Shown: positions 45,682-54,853 of the stretch, piece after piece
Layout of the letters: each line of letters starts with the position of its first letter
Position numbering within the stretch: position 1 is the stretch's first letter
Source: Pseudoalteromonas sp. GCY
Lineage (GTDB): Bacteria; Pseudomonadota; Gammaproteobacteria; Enterobacterales; Alteromonadaceae
Assembly: GCF_016695175.1 (NCBI RefSeq)
Contig: NZ_CP068023.1
Span: 1,937,501-2,001,500, forward strand
Direction of reading: 5' to 3'
Length of the DNA stretch: 64,000 bases
Position numbers and translations under genes: made by a program
Notes under the pieces: generated by a model
The model's database searches: none
The model's input: the letters and a program-made list of their open reading frames with translations, nothing else
What the model was told of the DNA's origin: nothing

Positions 45682-46692
45682 CTATCGAGTTAGCTCACCG
45701 CGCAGATTGTCTTGCATCAAATGGCGGATCGTTTCAAGTTCAAGCTGCTGGCTAAATAAATAGTGTAGCTTTGTTAAGCACGCTTCTAGTGTCATATCGT
45801 AGCCACTGATCACACCACAGTTTAATAACGCATTTCCTGTCGCGTAGCCGCCCATATTCACTTTTCCTTGGATACATTGGGTGAGGTTGATGATCACCAC
45901 TCCGCGGTCGCTGATTGCTTTAAGCTCAGTTAAAAAATGCTCGTCTTGTGGCGCGTTACCAACACCGAAGCTTAATAAGATTAACGCTTTCATCTCGCCA
46001 CGCATTAGGTTCTTAAGGATTTCAGTTGAGATCCCAGGATACAAATGCATTACCGCGATAGGTTGAGGTGAAATCTTGGTGACTTGTAAGCTTTGCTCAA
46101 CGTAAGGGCTTAATTTCCCTTCAATCAGCTGAATATTGATCCCAGCTTGTGCCAGCGGCGAAAGGTTTGGAGAAGCGAATGCATCGAAGCCATCAGCATG
46201 AGCTTTGATTGCTCTGTTACCGCGGTAAAGTTTATTGTTGAAAAACAAACTCACTTCGGCGATAGGGTAGTTAGCAGCCAAATACATCGCGTTTAACAGA
46301 TTTACTTGACCATCAGAGCGCAGCTGTGACAACGGAATTTGAGAGCCAGTCACTATCACAGGTTTAGTTAAGTTCTCAAACATAAAGGATAGCGCAGAGG
46401 CAGTATAGGCCATAGTATCTGTGCCATGGAGCACCACAAAGCCATCATAGTCGTGATACTTTGATTGAATATCATCTGCGATAAGCTGCCAGTGATGCGG
46501 TGACATATCTGACGAATCAATTAACGGGCAATATTCATGAATATCAAAAAGCGGCATTTCATCGCGAGTAAACTCAGCGTTATTTTTCACTGTATCTGTT
46601 AGATATCCTGCAACCGGAACGTAACCGCGACTGGATTGCTTCATACCAATGGTACCACCGGTATAGGCGATATATATTTTTTTTCTTTTCAT
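45682..46692 (-). CDS. ansA: Type I (cytoplasmic) L-asparaginase
   Basis: This 336-residue enzyme hydrolyses asparagine to aspartate and ammonia. The nucleophile Thr is in AYTGGTIGMKQS (about 8-20) and the second catalytic triad motif is VLHGTDTMAYTASAL. It has no signal peptide, so it is the cytoplasmic type I enzyme, close to E. coli AnsA (MQKKSIYVAYTGGTIGM). The ATG has no Shine-Dalgarno: a terminator-type hairpin with six T ends exactly at the start codon. It follows sppA, the same order as in E. coli. Confidence 0.94.
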   Translation of the reverse strand: MKRKKIYIAYTGGTIGMKQSSRGYVPVAGYLTDTVKNNAEFTRDEMPLFDIHEYCPLIDSSDMSPHHWQLIADDIQSKYHDYDGFVVLHGTDTMAYTASALSFMFENLTKPVIVTGSQIPLSQLRSDGQVNLLNAMYLAANYPIAEVSLFFNNKLYRGNRAIKAHADGFDAFASPNLSPLAQAGINIQLIEGKLSPYVEQSLQVTKISPQPIAVMHLYPGISTEILKNLMRGEMKALILLSFGVGNAPQDEHFLTELKAISDRGVVIINLTQCIQGKVNMGGYATGNALLNCGVISGYDMTLEACLTKLHYLFSQQLELETIRHLMQDNLRGELTR

Positions 46693-46719
46693 AAAAAAGC
46701 CCAGAATAAAATCTGGGCT
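46693..46719 (-). terminator. Terminator-like hairpin abutting the ansA start codon
   Basis: On the minus strand agcccaga and tctgggct (46698-46705 and 46712-46719) pair across a 6-base loop, then TTTTTT (46693-46698) runs straight into the ansA ATG. It probably terminates sppA transcription or attenuates read-through into ansA. Confidence 0.8.
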
Positions 46720-46763
46720 CAGTATAACAATTACAGCACCACAATTGCAGTGCTTAATCGATT

Positions 46764-48644
46764 TTACTCAGCTGAGACGTTACACACTAAGCAAAGCGTA
46801 TAGACATGGTTTGGATCGTTAAGCTGGCCTAGCATTTGAGTTTGTAGTGCTATTGTATTGCTAACGCTGTCTAGGGCATTTAATGCAGTTTTTGCGAATA
46901 TCGATTGCTCAGGTACAAGGGCACTAATGGCGCTTTGCACCATAGATGCACCAAATAATTGCTGCATCAGCTTTTCTTGCTCTGTGAGTGTTTGTTCAAT
47001 AGTGATAACATCATACATCTCTAAATTAGCAAGACTTGCTGCCGCTTCAATGGCATCGTTTTTGTTACCTAACTTATCAACTAAGCCAAAATCAAGCGCC
47101 TGAGTTGCTAGCCATACACGTCCTTGCGCAACCTCATTAACCGCTGACTTATCAAGGTTTCGCTCATTCGCAACCATGGAAATAAACTTATCATAGGCAT
47201 CTTCAACGCCCATTTGGATGAGGTTTTTATAGCCGCCATCTATCCCTCTGAATGGAGATTGGCCTTTTAATTCGGTTGTCGCAACACCATCAGAGTAAAT
47301 TCCTAATGAGTTTGCTGCATTTTCAAAGGTCATGATCATGCCAAATACACCAATAGAGCCGGTGATCGTACTTGGCGATGCCCATATTTCATTAGCTGAC
47401 GCTGCAATCCAATAACCACCAGAAGCTGCAACAGATCCCATTGATGCTATCACGGGTTTTCCTGCGGCTTTTAGTGCGATAACTTCATTACGAATGGTTT
47501 CAGAAGCAAACATGCTACCACCGCCAGAGTCAATTCTTAGTACAACTGCTTTCACTTTGTCGTTAAGGCGAGCCTTTTTAAGTAGTGCTGCTGTTGAATC
47601 GCCACCAATAGCACCCGCTTTACGCTTGCCATCAGAGATTTGACCTTTAGCAACAACCACTGCGACTTTTTCGGTGAATGGGTTGTCTGCAAACTCTTTA
47701 GGCGGCATCGTCGATAGATATTGATTGAACGAGACCTGTTTAAAAGATTTTCCTTTTGCATCGAGACCAACTTCATCGATTAGTTTCTGTGCAAATGCCT
47801 GATTGGTCGTTAACGCATCGACCCATTGATTGTCGATAGCGTATTTGGCGGAATCGCCTTGTGCAGCTTCCATTTTGTCTGTTAATGCTGCGAAGGTTTC
47901 ATCAAAATTAGCTACATCAAAACCGCGGTTTTTGGCCACTTCTGTTTTATATTGTGTCCAAAGCGGGGTGATCCATCCAAGATTAGACTCTTTTGCTTCC
48001 GGTGACATATCGCTGCGAATATAAGGCTCAACGGCCGACTTGTATGTACCAACGCGGAAAATATGTTGCGTAACTTTAAGCTTATCAAGGGCTTCTTTGA
48101 AATACAGGGGATACATGCCAAATCCGGTGATATTAACTCCACCGTATGGGTGTAGAGAAATTTCATCGGCTACCGAGGCGAGATAATATTGAGCTTGAGT
48201 GTAATAGGCGCCGTGGGCATATATTTTTTTGCCCGCCGCTTTGAATTGCGCGAGCGCGTCTTTGATATCTCGTAATTTATCGAGATGGGCGCTATGAAGA
48301 CGTTGTAAATCAAGATACATCACTGTAATTCGGTCATCTTGAGCTGCTTTATTGATAACATCGATGACATCATCTAATAAAATTTCGCTTGGCTCTTCTG
48401 AGTCACCAAAAGCATCACTCATTGCCGCCTCAACAGGGTCAACATAGGTCAATTGCTCAACTATGATACCGTTCAGGTTTAAACGTAGTACGCTTTTATT
48501 TTCGACCTTAACCTGATCCTCACCCGATACAATGCTTATCACGATGGCGATAAGAATGAATAAAAACAGCAGATTTAAAATTAATCGCCTGGAAAAGTTC
48601 AGTGTGGCCCAAATGCCTTTAAAAATATTCGCTATCAGTTTCAA
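46764..48644 (-). CDS. sppA: Signal peptide peptidase SppA, long (67K) type
   Basis: This 626-residue inner-membrane protease degrades cleaved signal peptides. One N-terminal membrane helix (about 18-42) anchors it. Two tandem ClpP-like S49 domains follow. The catalytic lysine is in FRVGTYKSAVEPY (about 205) and the nucleophile serine in MGSVAASGGYWIA (about 410), the split dyad of the long form. The final residues are NVSAE. A gap of 71 bp, including a hairpin, separates it from ansA. Confidence 0.94.
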   Translation of the reverse strand: MKLIANIFKGIWATLNFSRRLILNLLFLFILIAIVISIVSGEDQVKVENKSVLRLNLNGIIVEQLTYVDPVEAAMSDAFGDSEEPSEILLDDVIDVINKAAQDDRITVMYLDLQRLHSAHLDKLRDIKDALAQFKAAGKKIYAHGAYYTQAQYYLASVADEISLHPYGGVNITGFGMYPLYFKEALDKLKVTQHIFRVGTYKSAVEPYIRSDMSPEAKESNLGWITPLWTQYKTEVAKNRGFDVANFDETFAALTDKMEAAQGDSAKYAIDNQWVDALTTNQAFAQKLIDEVGLDAKGKSFKQVSFNQYLSTMPPKEFADNPFTEKVAVVVAKGQISDGKRKAGAIGGDSTAALLKKARLNDKVKAVVLRIDSGGGSMFASETIRNEVIALKAAGKPVIASMGSVAASGGYWIAASANEIWASPSTITGSIGVFGMIMTFENAANSLGIYSDGVATTELKGQSPFRGIDGGYKNLIQMGVEDAYDKFISMVANERNLDKSAVNEVAQGRVWLATQALDFGLVDKLGNKNDAIEAAASLANLEMYDVITIEQTLTEQEKLMQQLFGASMVQSAISALVPEQSIFAKTALNALDSVSNTIALQTQMLGQLNDPNHVYTLCLVCNVSAE

Positions 48645-48856
48645 AATGATCCCTTATGCTTAACTTCAATACAACTCTATACATTTATCATATATCAGAG
48701 CGAGTTTCATGAATAATAGAAAAACGTAACGAAGTATTTTCATGATTGAAATATCGCCAATGCTGCCAAATTCGTTAATTTCTTTCTCCTTAAGACTTGC
48801 CAAATAATAAAAAAACGTTAATGTTCACAGGTAAGACCAGTTTTGTGGGGCGGCAA

Positions 48857-50818
48857 ATGTTAGAACAAGAACTACAACTTAAACATACCAGTTTGCGTAA
48901 TCGCTTGGTAATGGGATCAATGCATACCGGGCTTGAAGAAGGGTGGCACAACCGAAAGCGACTGGCTGCGTTTTATGAAGAACGAGCAAAAGGTGGAGTG
49001 GGCCTGATCGTAACAGGTGGTTATAGTCCGAATCTACGCGGTAAGTTGACACCAATTTCTTCTTCTTTTAACTCGCTATACGATGTAATTAAACACAAAG
49101 CATACACTGATGTAGTACATAAACATGGTGGCAAAATTTGTCTACAGTTACTACATGCAGGGCGCTATGCTTACCATCCATTCAACACTGCACCTAGTGC
49201 GATTAAAGCACCGATTAATCCATATAAACCAAAAGCAATGAGCGTAAGCGCCATCAAAGGTACGATTAAAGACTTTGCTCACTCAGCTAAATTGGCCGAA
49301 AAAGCAGGCTACGATGGTGTGGAGATCATGGGCTCAGAGGGTTATTTAATCAATGAGTTTATGGCGGGTCATACCAATAAGCGCACTGATGAGTATGGTG
49401 GTAGCTTAGAAAACAGAATGCGATTGGCAACAGATATTGTAAAAGCGGTTAGAGCAAAAGTGAGCGAAAAGTTCATTATCGTTTTTCGTCTGTCGGTCAT
49501 GGACTTAATCCCAAATGGCTCAACACCAGAAGAAGTTGTGCTTCAAGCCAAAGCTTTGGTCGCGGCAGGTGTGGATATTCTTAACACCGGTATTGGTTGG
49601 CATGAGGCACGCGTTCCAACAATTGCGTCGATGGTGCCTCCAGGTGCCTATCGTGAAGCGTCACATAGATTAAAGCAAGCCGTTGATATACCTGTTGTAG
49701 CAGTGAATAGGATTAACACGCCAGATCTTGCTAACGACATTTTAGCTAAAGGGGATGCCGATCTTATTTCTATGGCGCGTCCGTTACTCGCTGATCCTGA
49801 ATTCTTTAACAAATATCAAGAGCAGCGCTCGGAGCAAATCAATATTTGCATCGGCTGTAATCAGGGTTGTTTAGACCATGTATTCAAAGGCAAACGAGCA
49901 ACATGTTTGGTGAATCCACAAGCGGGATTTGAATTGGATTATCCACTTCATACCGCCCAAAGGAAAAAACAAGTACTCGTTGTGGGGGCAGGGCCTGCTG
50001 GATTGTCTGTAAGTTACTATCTCGCTAAAAAAGGCCACCAAGTTAAGTTGATTGATAAAGGTAGCGAGCTTGGTGGTCAGTTTAATTTAGCGATGCGAAT
50101 ACCAGGTAAAGAAGACTTCCAACATACGCTTAAATACTATGTCAGCGAAATAAATCGCTTAGGTGTTGAGCTTTGCCTAAATACACCATACGAAGAAACA
50201 ATGGCAAATGCGTTTGATGATGTGGTATTTGCAACGGGTGTAAGCCCACGTATGTCGAAAATAGAATGCGCAGATGGAAAACGTGTGTTTGCCTATGACG
50301 AAGTTATAAAAGGTGAAGTAGAACTAGGCAATAAAATTGCTATTTTAGGCGCAGGTGGTATTGGCTTTGACATGGTGGCGTTTTTAACTGAACAGCGAGA
50401 ACAAACTATTCCTGATTTTAAATCACAATGGGGAATAGAATGTGAAGCGCGACCATCACAAGAGCAAAGGCCGATTTATATGTTAAAACGTTCTGAAGGA
50501 CGTTTTGGTAAAGACTTAGGTAAGACCACAGGTTGGATCCACAGAGCCGTTGCAAAACATCACAATGTTCAGCAAATTGCAGAATGCGAATATATCAGCT
50601 TTGATAATCAAGGTTTGACTGTAAGAGTTGCAGGTGAAGAGCAACTGTTAGACGTAGATACGGTCATTGCTTGTATTGGACAAGTTTCTAACGATAGCTT
50701 GTTCGATAAAGAGGCACTACCAGAAAATCATCACGTTATTGGTGGGGCCAAACTGGCAGCAGCGATTGATGCTAAGCGAGCGATTGCAGAGGCCCTTCAG
50801 GTAGCAAGAAAGATCTAG
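48857..50818 (+). CDS. fadH: NADPH-dependent 2,4-dienoyl-CoA reductase
   Basis: The start chosen is ATG at 48857, giving 653 residues beginning MLEQELQLKHTSLRNRLVMG, which aligns with E. coli FadH. An ATG at 48821 and a TTG at 48797 are possible but lack homology and a Shine-Dalgarno. The N-terminal half is an Old Yellow Enzyme-type FMN barrel (GSMHTGLEEG, LLHAGRY). The 4Fe-4S ligands are in CIGCNQGCLD and a later CLVNP. The C-terminal half has FAD (VVGAGPAGLSVSYYLA) and NADPH (ILGAGGIGFD) folds. It reduces 2,4-dienoyl-CoA in degradation of unsaturated fatty acids. Its stop codon has been remade by a TA-flanked insertion. Confidence 0.92.
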   Translation: MLEQELQLKHTSLRNRLVMGSMHTGLEEGWHNRKRLAAFYEERAKGGVGLIVTGGYSPNLRGKLTPISSSFNSLYDVIKHKAYTDVVHKHGGKICLQLLHAGRYAYHPFNTAPSAIKAPINPYKPKAMSVSAIKGTIKDFAHSAKLAEKAGYDGVEIMGSEGYLINEFMAGHTNKRTDEYGGSLENRMRLATDIVKAVRAKVSEKFIIVFRLSVMDLIPNGSTPEEVVLQAKALVAAGVDILNTGIGWHEARVPTIASMVPPGAYREASHRLKQAVDIPVVAVNRINTPDLANDILAKGDADLISMARPLLADPEFFNKYQEQRSEQINICIGCNQGCLDHVFKGKRATCLVNPQAGFELDYPLHTAQRKKQVLVVGAGPAGLSVSYYLAKKGHQVKLIDKGSELGGQFNLAMRIPGKEDFQHTLKYYVSEINRLGVELCLNTPYEETMANAFDDVVFATGVSPRMSKIECADGKRVFAYDEVIKGEVELGNKIAILGAGGIGFDMVAFLTEQREQTIPDFKSQWGIECEARPSQEQRPIYMLKRSEGRFGKDLGKTTGWIHRAVAKHHNVQQIAECEYISFDNQGLTVRVAGEEQLLDVDTVIACIGQVSNDSLFDKEALPENHHVIGGAKLAAAIDAKRAIAEALQVARKI

Positions 50819-51080
50819 GGTCTGTTGATCTTTGCTGTTTGATTTTTGTTCTCCTGAGTGTGTTTTGGTCGCGACGCTCGACTTGCCGCCTAGTAATCTA
50901 AGCAAGAGTTGAGCAACAATGAACAAAGCGCACTCAGGTGAACCCAAAGGGCAGCGCTTGATTGGCATTTCTACTGTGTTATCGCCTGACTCACATAGAA
51001 CAACTATGCTACGCAGGCTCTGCCTTGTATAAATACCAATCAAACTGCTGCAAAAACAAACTTGAAAGATTAACAGGCCC
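50818..51080. mobile_element. MITE-like element flanked by TA, inserted in the fadH stop codon (263 bp)
   Basis: The left end reads GGGTCTGTTGATCTTT and the right end, read inward, GGGCCTGTTAATCTTT. Over 30 bases 23 match, so these are good terminal inverted repeats. TA lies on both sides (50816-50817 and 51081-51082), the target type of IS630/Tc1-mariner elements. There is no transposase gene; a frame on the minus strand is not coding. It occupies most of the 328-bp gap between fadH and the DoxX gene. Confidence 0.75.
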
Positions 51081-51146
51081 TAACGAAATAACCCAACCCA
51101 ATCTGCGGTCTATACTGATAATTCAAACATCAACTATGGACCGCAT

Positions 51147-51854
51147 ATGCTTGCCAACCTACTAAAGCCGTATCGGCAACTACAACATTTATCTCAACAT
51201 TTTTCTGGTCTCGCGCCATTACTTATGCGCCTTATTCTTGCGCCCGTTATGATCATTGCAGGTTACAATAAATTAAATTTGGCTAATCCGGACGCGACAT
51301 TTTTACAAAGCCTCCTCGCCGATCCCAATATTGTCGCATGGTTTGGCAATAGTGAATGGGGCTTAGGATTACCTTTTCCTGACTTGCTTGCCTTTCTCGC
51401 CGCTTGGACGGAGTTTTTAGGTGGTTGGTTAATTTTGTTTGGCCTGCTTACTCGTTTAGTGTCTATTCCGCTCATGGTGACTATGGTTGTTGCTGCAACG
51501 ACGGTTCATTTGGAGCATGGTTGGTTTTCGGTAACGCCAACAAATCCCGATACTAGCGCAGCTAAAGTATTAGATTGGCTTGGCTTTGACGAAGCTAAAG
51601 TGAGCTTAGATAATAGCGTAGAAGCAAAGCAACGTTTGGATTTAATTAAAGAGATAGTCGAAGAAAATGGCAGACCGAATTATCTCTACGAAAAAGGCAA
51701 TATTGTTATTTTAAACAATGGAATTGAATTTGCGGCAACTTACTTTGTATTACTACTTTCACTATTTTTTACCGGTGGTGGACGTTATGTCAGTGTTGAC
51801 TATTGGTTGAGGATACTTATTGATAGGAAACAACGCGATTTACTTCCAGAGTAA
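51147..51854 (+). CDS. DoxX family inner-membrane protein
   Basis: This 235-residue protein has DoxX features: LLMRLILAPVMIIAGYNKL as first helix (about 24-43), a second region LAAWTEFLGGWLILFGLLTR (about 85-110), and PLMVTMVVAATTVH. A long hydrophilic loop (about 125-180) lies before the last helix at about 185-208 (FAATYFVLLLSLFF). DoxX members are often linked to redox or detoxification, but the role of this one is unknown. Only a short GGA lies before the ATG. Confidence 0.82.
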   Translation: MLANLLKPYRQLQHLSQHFSGLAPLLMRLILAPVMIIAGYNKLNLANPDATFLQSLLADPNIVAWFGNSEWGLGLPFPDLLAFLAAWTEFLGGWLILFGLLTRLVSIPLMVTMVVAATTVHLEHGWFSVTPTNPDTSAAKVLDWLGFDEAKVSLDNSVEAKQRLDLIKEIVEENGRPNYLYEKGNIVILNNGIEFAATYFVLLLSLFFTGGGRYVSVDYWLRILIDRKQRDLLPE

Positions 51855-51940
51855 AACGAAATATTGCAAGGGTGCTATCCAGAAATCCGTGATGTCGCGT
51901 GGTCGAATTTAAGGGAAAATGATAGACTACAAGCCACGTA

Positions 51941-51999
51941 ATACCAATTTGCTTAGGTAGGTGGTCTATTTCGAGACACGTAATAAGTCAAATTGGTAT
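51941..51999. repeat. Short 59-bp inverted-repeat element
   Basis: ataccaatttg (51941-51951) and caaattggtat (51989-51999) form perfect 11-bp terminal inverted repeats. The right arm runs into the best -10 hexamer before the nitroreductase gene. It resembles short dispersed palindromic elements, but only one copy is in this window. Confidence 0.5.
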
Positions 52000-52002
52000 A
52001 AT
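51973..52002 (+). promoter_or_regulatory. Possible promoter of the nitroreductase-upp genes
   Basis: TATAAT at 51997-52002 is consensus. GAGACA (51973-51978), 18 bases upstream, is a modest -35. The start codon is 38 bases downstream. Confidence 0.4.
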
Positions 52003-52039
52003 TCACGGCCATTTTGAAGGCACAACACGGGATGAGTTA

Positions 52040-52588
52040 ATGGACGCCATAGAATTACTCTTAACACGCCAGTCAGATAGCAATCTGTCTTTTCCTGGAC
52101 CTAATCCAGCTCAGTTAGAAATCATTAAAAAAGCAGCACTAAAAGTGCCAGATCATGGTGGCTTAACACCGTTTAGATTTATTACAGTCGAAGAAAAAAG
52201 CCGCGAAAAGCTAGGTGAAATCTACTATCAAGCGGCGGTGAAAGAGCAGCAAGAACAACGGATAATAGACAGAGCGAGACAGTTACCAGAGCGCGCGCCA
52301 ATGTTGATCATCGCAGTATCTCCTTATCAAGAACATCCAAAAGTGCCTCGTATTGAGCAAATTCAAAGTGCCGGTTGTAGTGTACTTGCTATGCAGCAAG
52401 CAGCTTTTGCACAGGGGTTATCTGGTGTGTGGCGAACTGGTTACTTTGCTCAGAGCCCAGAAGTGAAAAAGCAACTTGGTCTCGATGAAAAAGATGAGAT
52501 CGTTGGCTATCTTTATTTAGGCACGCCTACGGTGCAGTGTACAAAGCCTATAAGACACAAACCAGAAGATTTCTTTAGCAGTTTATAA
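52040..52588 (+). CDS. Nitroreductase family protein (YdjA type)
   Basis: This 182-residue FMN-dependent oxidoreductase has an N-terminal arginine (LLLTRQSD), PDHGGLTPFRFITV, and LYLGTPTV near the C-terminus, with CSVLAMQQAAFAQGLSGVWR in between. The short length and PDHG motif match YdjA, a small nitroreductase. It probably binds FMN as a dimer and reduces a quinone or nitro-compound. It ends 12 bases before upp, so the two are likely co-transcribed. GGGATGAG precedes the ATG. Confidence 0.87.
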   Translation: MDAIELLLTRQSDSNLSFPGPNPAQLEIIKKAALKVPDHGGLTPFRFITVEEKSREKLGEIYYQAAVKEQQEQRIIDRARQLPERAPMLIIAVSPYQEHPKVPRIEQIQSAGCSVLAMQQAAFAQGLSGVWRTGYFAQSPEVKKQLGLDEKDEIVGYLYLGTPTVQCTKPIRHKPEDFFSSL

Positions 52589-52600
52589 GGATACGCAGCC

Positions 52601-53233
52601 ATGGCATTACATGTAATTGATCACCCATTAGTTCAGCATAAACTTGGACTCTTGCGAGAGCAGGGGATATCAACCAAAAATTTTCGCGAAATTGTCTCGG
52701 AAGTTGGCAACTTACTCACTTACGAAGCAACAAAAGATCTGACGTTGAGTGATCAGGTCATCTCCGCTTGGGACGGTAACGAGTTAACAGTTAAAAGGCT
52801 GACAGGCAAAAAGATCACCTTGGTGCCAATTTTAAGAGCTGGTTTGGGGATGCTAGATGGCATACTGCAGCTGATCCCAGCGGCAAAAGTGAGTGTTGTG
52901 GGTTTACAGCGTAACGAAGAAACACTTGAACCGGTGCCTTATTTCGAAAAATTGGTGGGCAATATCGATGCTAGACTTGCATTAGTTATTGATCCAATGC
53001 TTGCGACAGGTGGCTCGCTGATTGCTACTATCGACATGCTAAAAAAAGCAGGTTCAAAAGAGATCAGAGCGATTGTGTTGGTAGCGGCGCCAGAGGGAGT
53101 AAAGCTGGTGAAAGAAGCGCACCCTGATGTTGAAATATACACGGCAGCATTAGATAGCCATTTAAATGAGAAAGGATATATAGTCCCTGGGCTTGGTGAT
53201 GCCGGTGACAAAATCTTTGGTACGAGAACCTAG
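52601..53233 (+). CDS. upp: Uracil phosphoribosyltransferase
   Basis: This 210-residue pyrimidine salvage enzyme makes UMP from uracil and [18 protein letters not shown] carries the active-site Arg, [20 protein letters not shown] the flexible loop, and [19 protein letters not shown] the PRPP-binding signature. [15 protein letters not shown] is the uracil-binding C-terminal motif. Length fits (208-210). It lies behind a nitroreductase gene. No uraA permease follows. Confidence 0.97.
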   Translation: MALHVIDHPLVQHKLGLLREQGISTKNFREIVSEVGNLLTYEATKDLTLSDQVISAWDGNELTVKRLTGKKITLVPILRAGLGMLDGILQLIPAAKVSVVGLQRNEETLEPVPYFEKLVGNIDARLALVIDPMLATGGSLIATIDMLKKAGSKEIRAIVLVAAPEGVKLVKEAHPDVEIYTAALDSHLNEKGYIVPGLGDAGDKIFGTRT

Positions 53234-53357
53234 CAGATTTAGTGATTAACAAATTTTGTTTTTTGATCTAAAACAATGATACAAAAAAATATGGTAGTAA
53301 AAACACGCCTTCCGCTCTATTTTTGTTAAAACAACAAAATAATATTAAGGATAGACG

Positions 53358-54785
53358 ATGTATTTGCTACGTATTTTTTTGTGGCTAAGCTGCATTTCTG
53401 CTTCAGCAAACGAGCTCCCCAGTATTGAAAAAATAGAAACATTTGCAACCAACTATCATCTCAATCTCAACATACATACACAAACAAGCAGTCTATCTGG
53501 CAGCGCAACGATAACGGTTAAAAATCAAGGAACAACACCAACTAGAGTAATCCCTTTAAGACTTTATCGCTTGCTTAGTGTTGTTGATATCACTTCGGAA
53601 GCGGGTAAGTCCCTCAACTATACACAACGAGTAGTAAGTAATATTGATGACTCACTATTTCAGTCTAATTATATTAAATTATCGTTATCTGAGGCGCTCC
53701 AACCAGATCAACAAACAACTTTTACTGTTAATTATTCTGGCCATATAAAGGGATATGTGGAAACTGGGATGGGTTACATTAAAGATGACATCACCCCTTT
53801 ATTTTCTATTATTCGTATGGACGCATATGCTTATCCGCTCATCACAGTGCCTGATGATAGGGTAAATCGCGCGTCACGCTTTTGGCAGAAGTTGTATAAC
53901 TACACTGCTGACATCGAAGTGGATAGTGGCTTAGTAGTAGCAAATGGTGGCATTTTACTAGGCGTAATAGAAACCAGTCATGGCCGAAAGGTGTATTCTT
54001 ACAAAAATCAGAAACCCTCATGGAGAATGGACTTCATGGTTGCACCATATACCGTGACAAAAGGGCATGGCTTTAAGCTATTTACGTTACCGGGAAATAA
54101 ATATGCAACTGATTATATAGAAAAGGCAAAACAAACCATAACATTGTATGAAAGCTGGTTTGGTCAACGTCAAAGTACTGGTGAGTTTAGCTTTATAGAG
54201 ATCCCAAAGGGGTTTGGTGCACAAGCTGACGTTACCGCGATTATCCAAGACAGCGAAGGGTTTGTGGAGGTAACCCGCCTGTATCATGAACTTAGTCATT
54301 TATGGGATCCACGTTCGAATGAAAGTTACTCACCGCGCTGGAATGAAGGCAAGGCGACCTTTTTAGAGTATTTAACTGATTCGCGGTTGAATAAAACGGT
54401 GTCTTTAAGCTCGCATATGACAAACGTGTTAAAACGGGCAAAGAAACAATTTGGTAAACAGCCAAAATATTTAACGACTACGTTTGAAGAGTATGGAAAA
54501 GCAGGGCTCGATGCCTATTCGGTAGGGGCGCTATTTTTTGCGCTCTTGCATCATGAGCTAGGAGAGGAAAGGTTTAATCATTTACTACGTACCTTTTATG
54601 CAGCAAATGTTAAAAGCGGAGCATCAACAGGCGACTTTATCCTTGCACTACGTGACTTGAAAGACCCTAACATTGATTGGATATTATCTCGTTGGGTGAA
54701 TAACCACAGGTTCACGCTTGATATTTCAAACGCCACCAACTTTGAGAATTTCATCACGTTGAGTAAAAAAGGTGATGGGATATAA
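53358..54785 (+). CDS. Secreted M1-like (gluzincin) metallopeptidase, atypical
   Basis: This 475-residue precursor begins with a signal peptide (about 1-18, ending SASA). An M1-type beta domain follows (about 25-200: SATITVKNQG-type strands). The zinc site is YHELSHLW with a later Glu in RWNEGKATF. The gap between second His and Glu is 15 residues, not the 18 usual in M1 aminopeptidases. The GxMEN substrate motif is not evident. It is probably a periplasmic peptidase of a divergent M1 branch, and activity is not certain. AAGGATAG precedes the ATG. Confidence 0.7.
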   Translation: MYLLRIFLWLSCISASANELPSIEKIETFATNYHLNLNIHTQTSSLSGSATITVKNQGTTPTRVIPLRLYRLLSVVDITSEAGKSLNYTQRVVSNIDDSLFQSNYIKLSLSEALQPDQQTTFTVNYSGHIKGYVETGMGYIKDDITPLFSIIRMDAYAYPLITVPDDRVNRASRFWQKLYNYTADIEVDSGLVVANGGILLGVIETSHGRKVYSYKNQKPSWRMDFMVAPYTVTKGHGFKLFTLPGNKYATDYIEKAKQTITLYESWFGQRQSTGEFSFIEIPKGFGAQADVTAIIQDSEGFVEVTRLYHELSHLWDPRSNESYSPRWNEGKATFLEYLTDSRLNKTVSLSSHMTNVLKRAKKQFGKQPKYLTTTFEEYGKAGLDAYSVGALFFALLHHELGEERFNHLLRTFYAANVKSGASTGDFILALRDLKDPNIDWILSRWVNNHRFTLDISNATNFENFITLSKKGDGI

Positions 54786-54799
54786 ACAATCCAAATAAA

Positions 54800-54826
54800 A
54801 AAGCTACCGATAAGAGGTAGCTTTTT
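54800..54826. terminator. Bidirectional intrinsic terminator
   Basis: aaagctacc (54800-54808) pairs with ggtagcttt (54816-54824). T-runs lie on both strands, so it serves both the peptidase gene and the convergent TonB receptor gene. Confidence 0.88.
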
Positions 54827-54853
54827 GGTTTCTATAAAAGAAAGGAATCGGTA

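Noticed and set aside
50717..51043. Minus-strand frame across the MITE
   Set aside because: It spans the fadH end and the inserted element, so it cannot be an old gene; it has no ribosome site or recognised domain.
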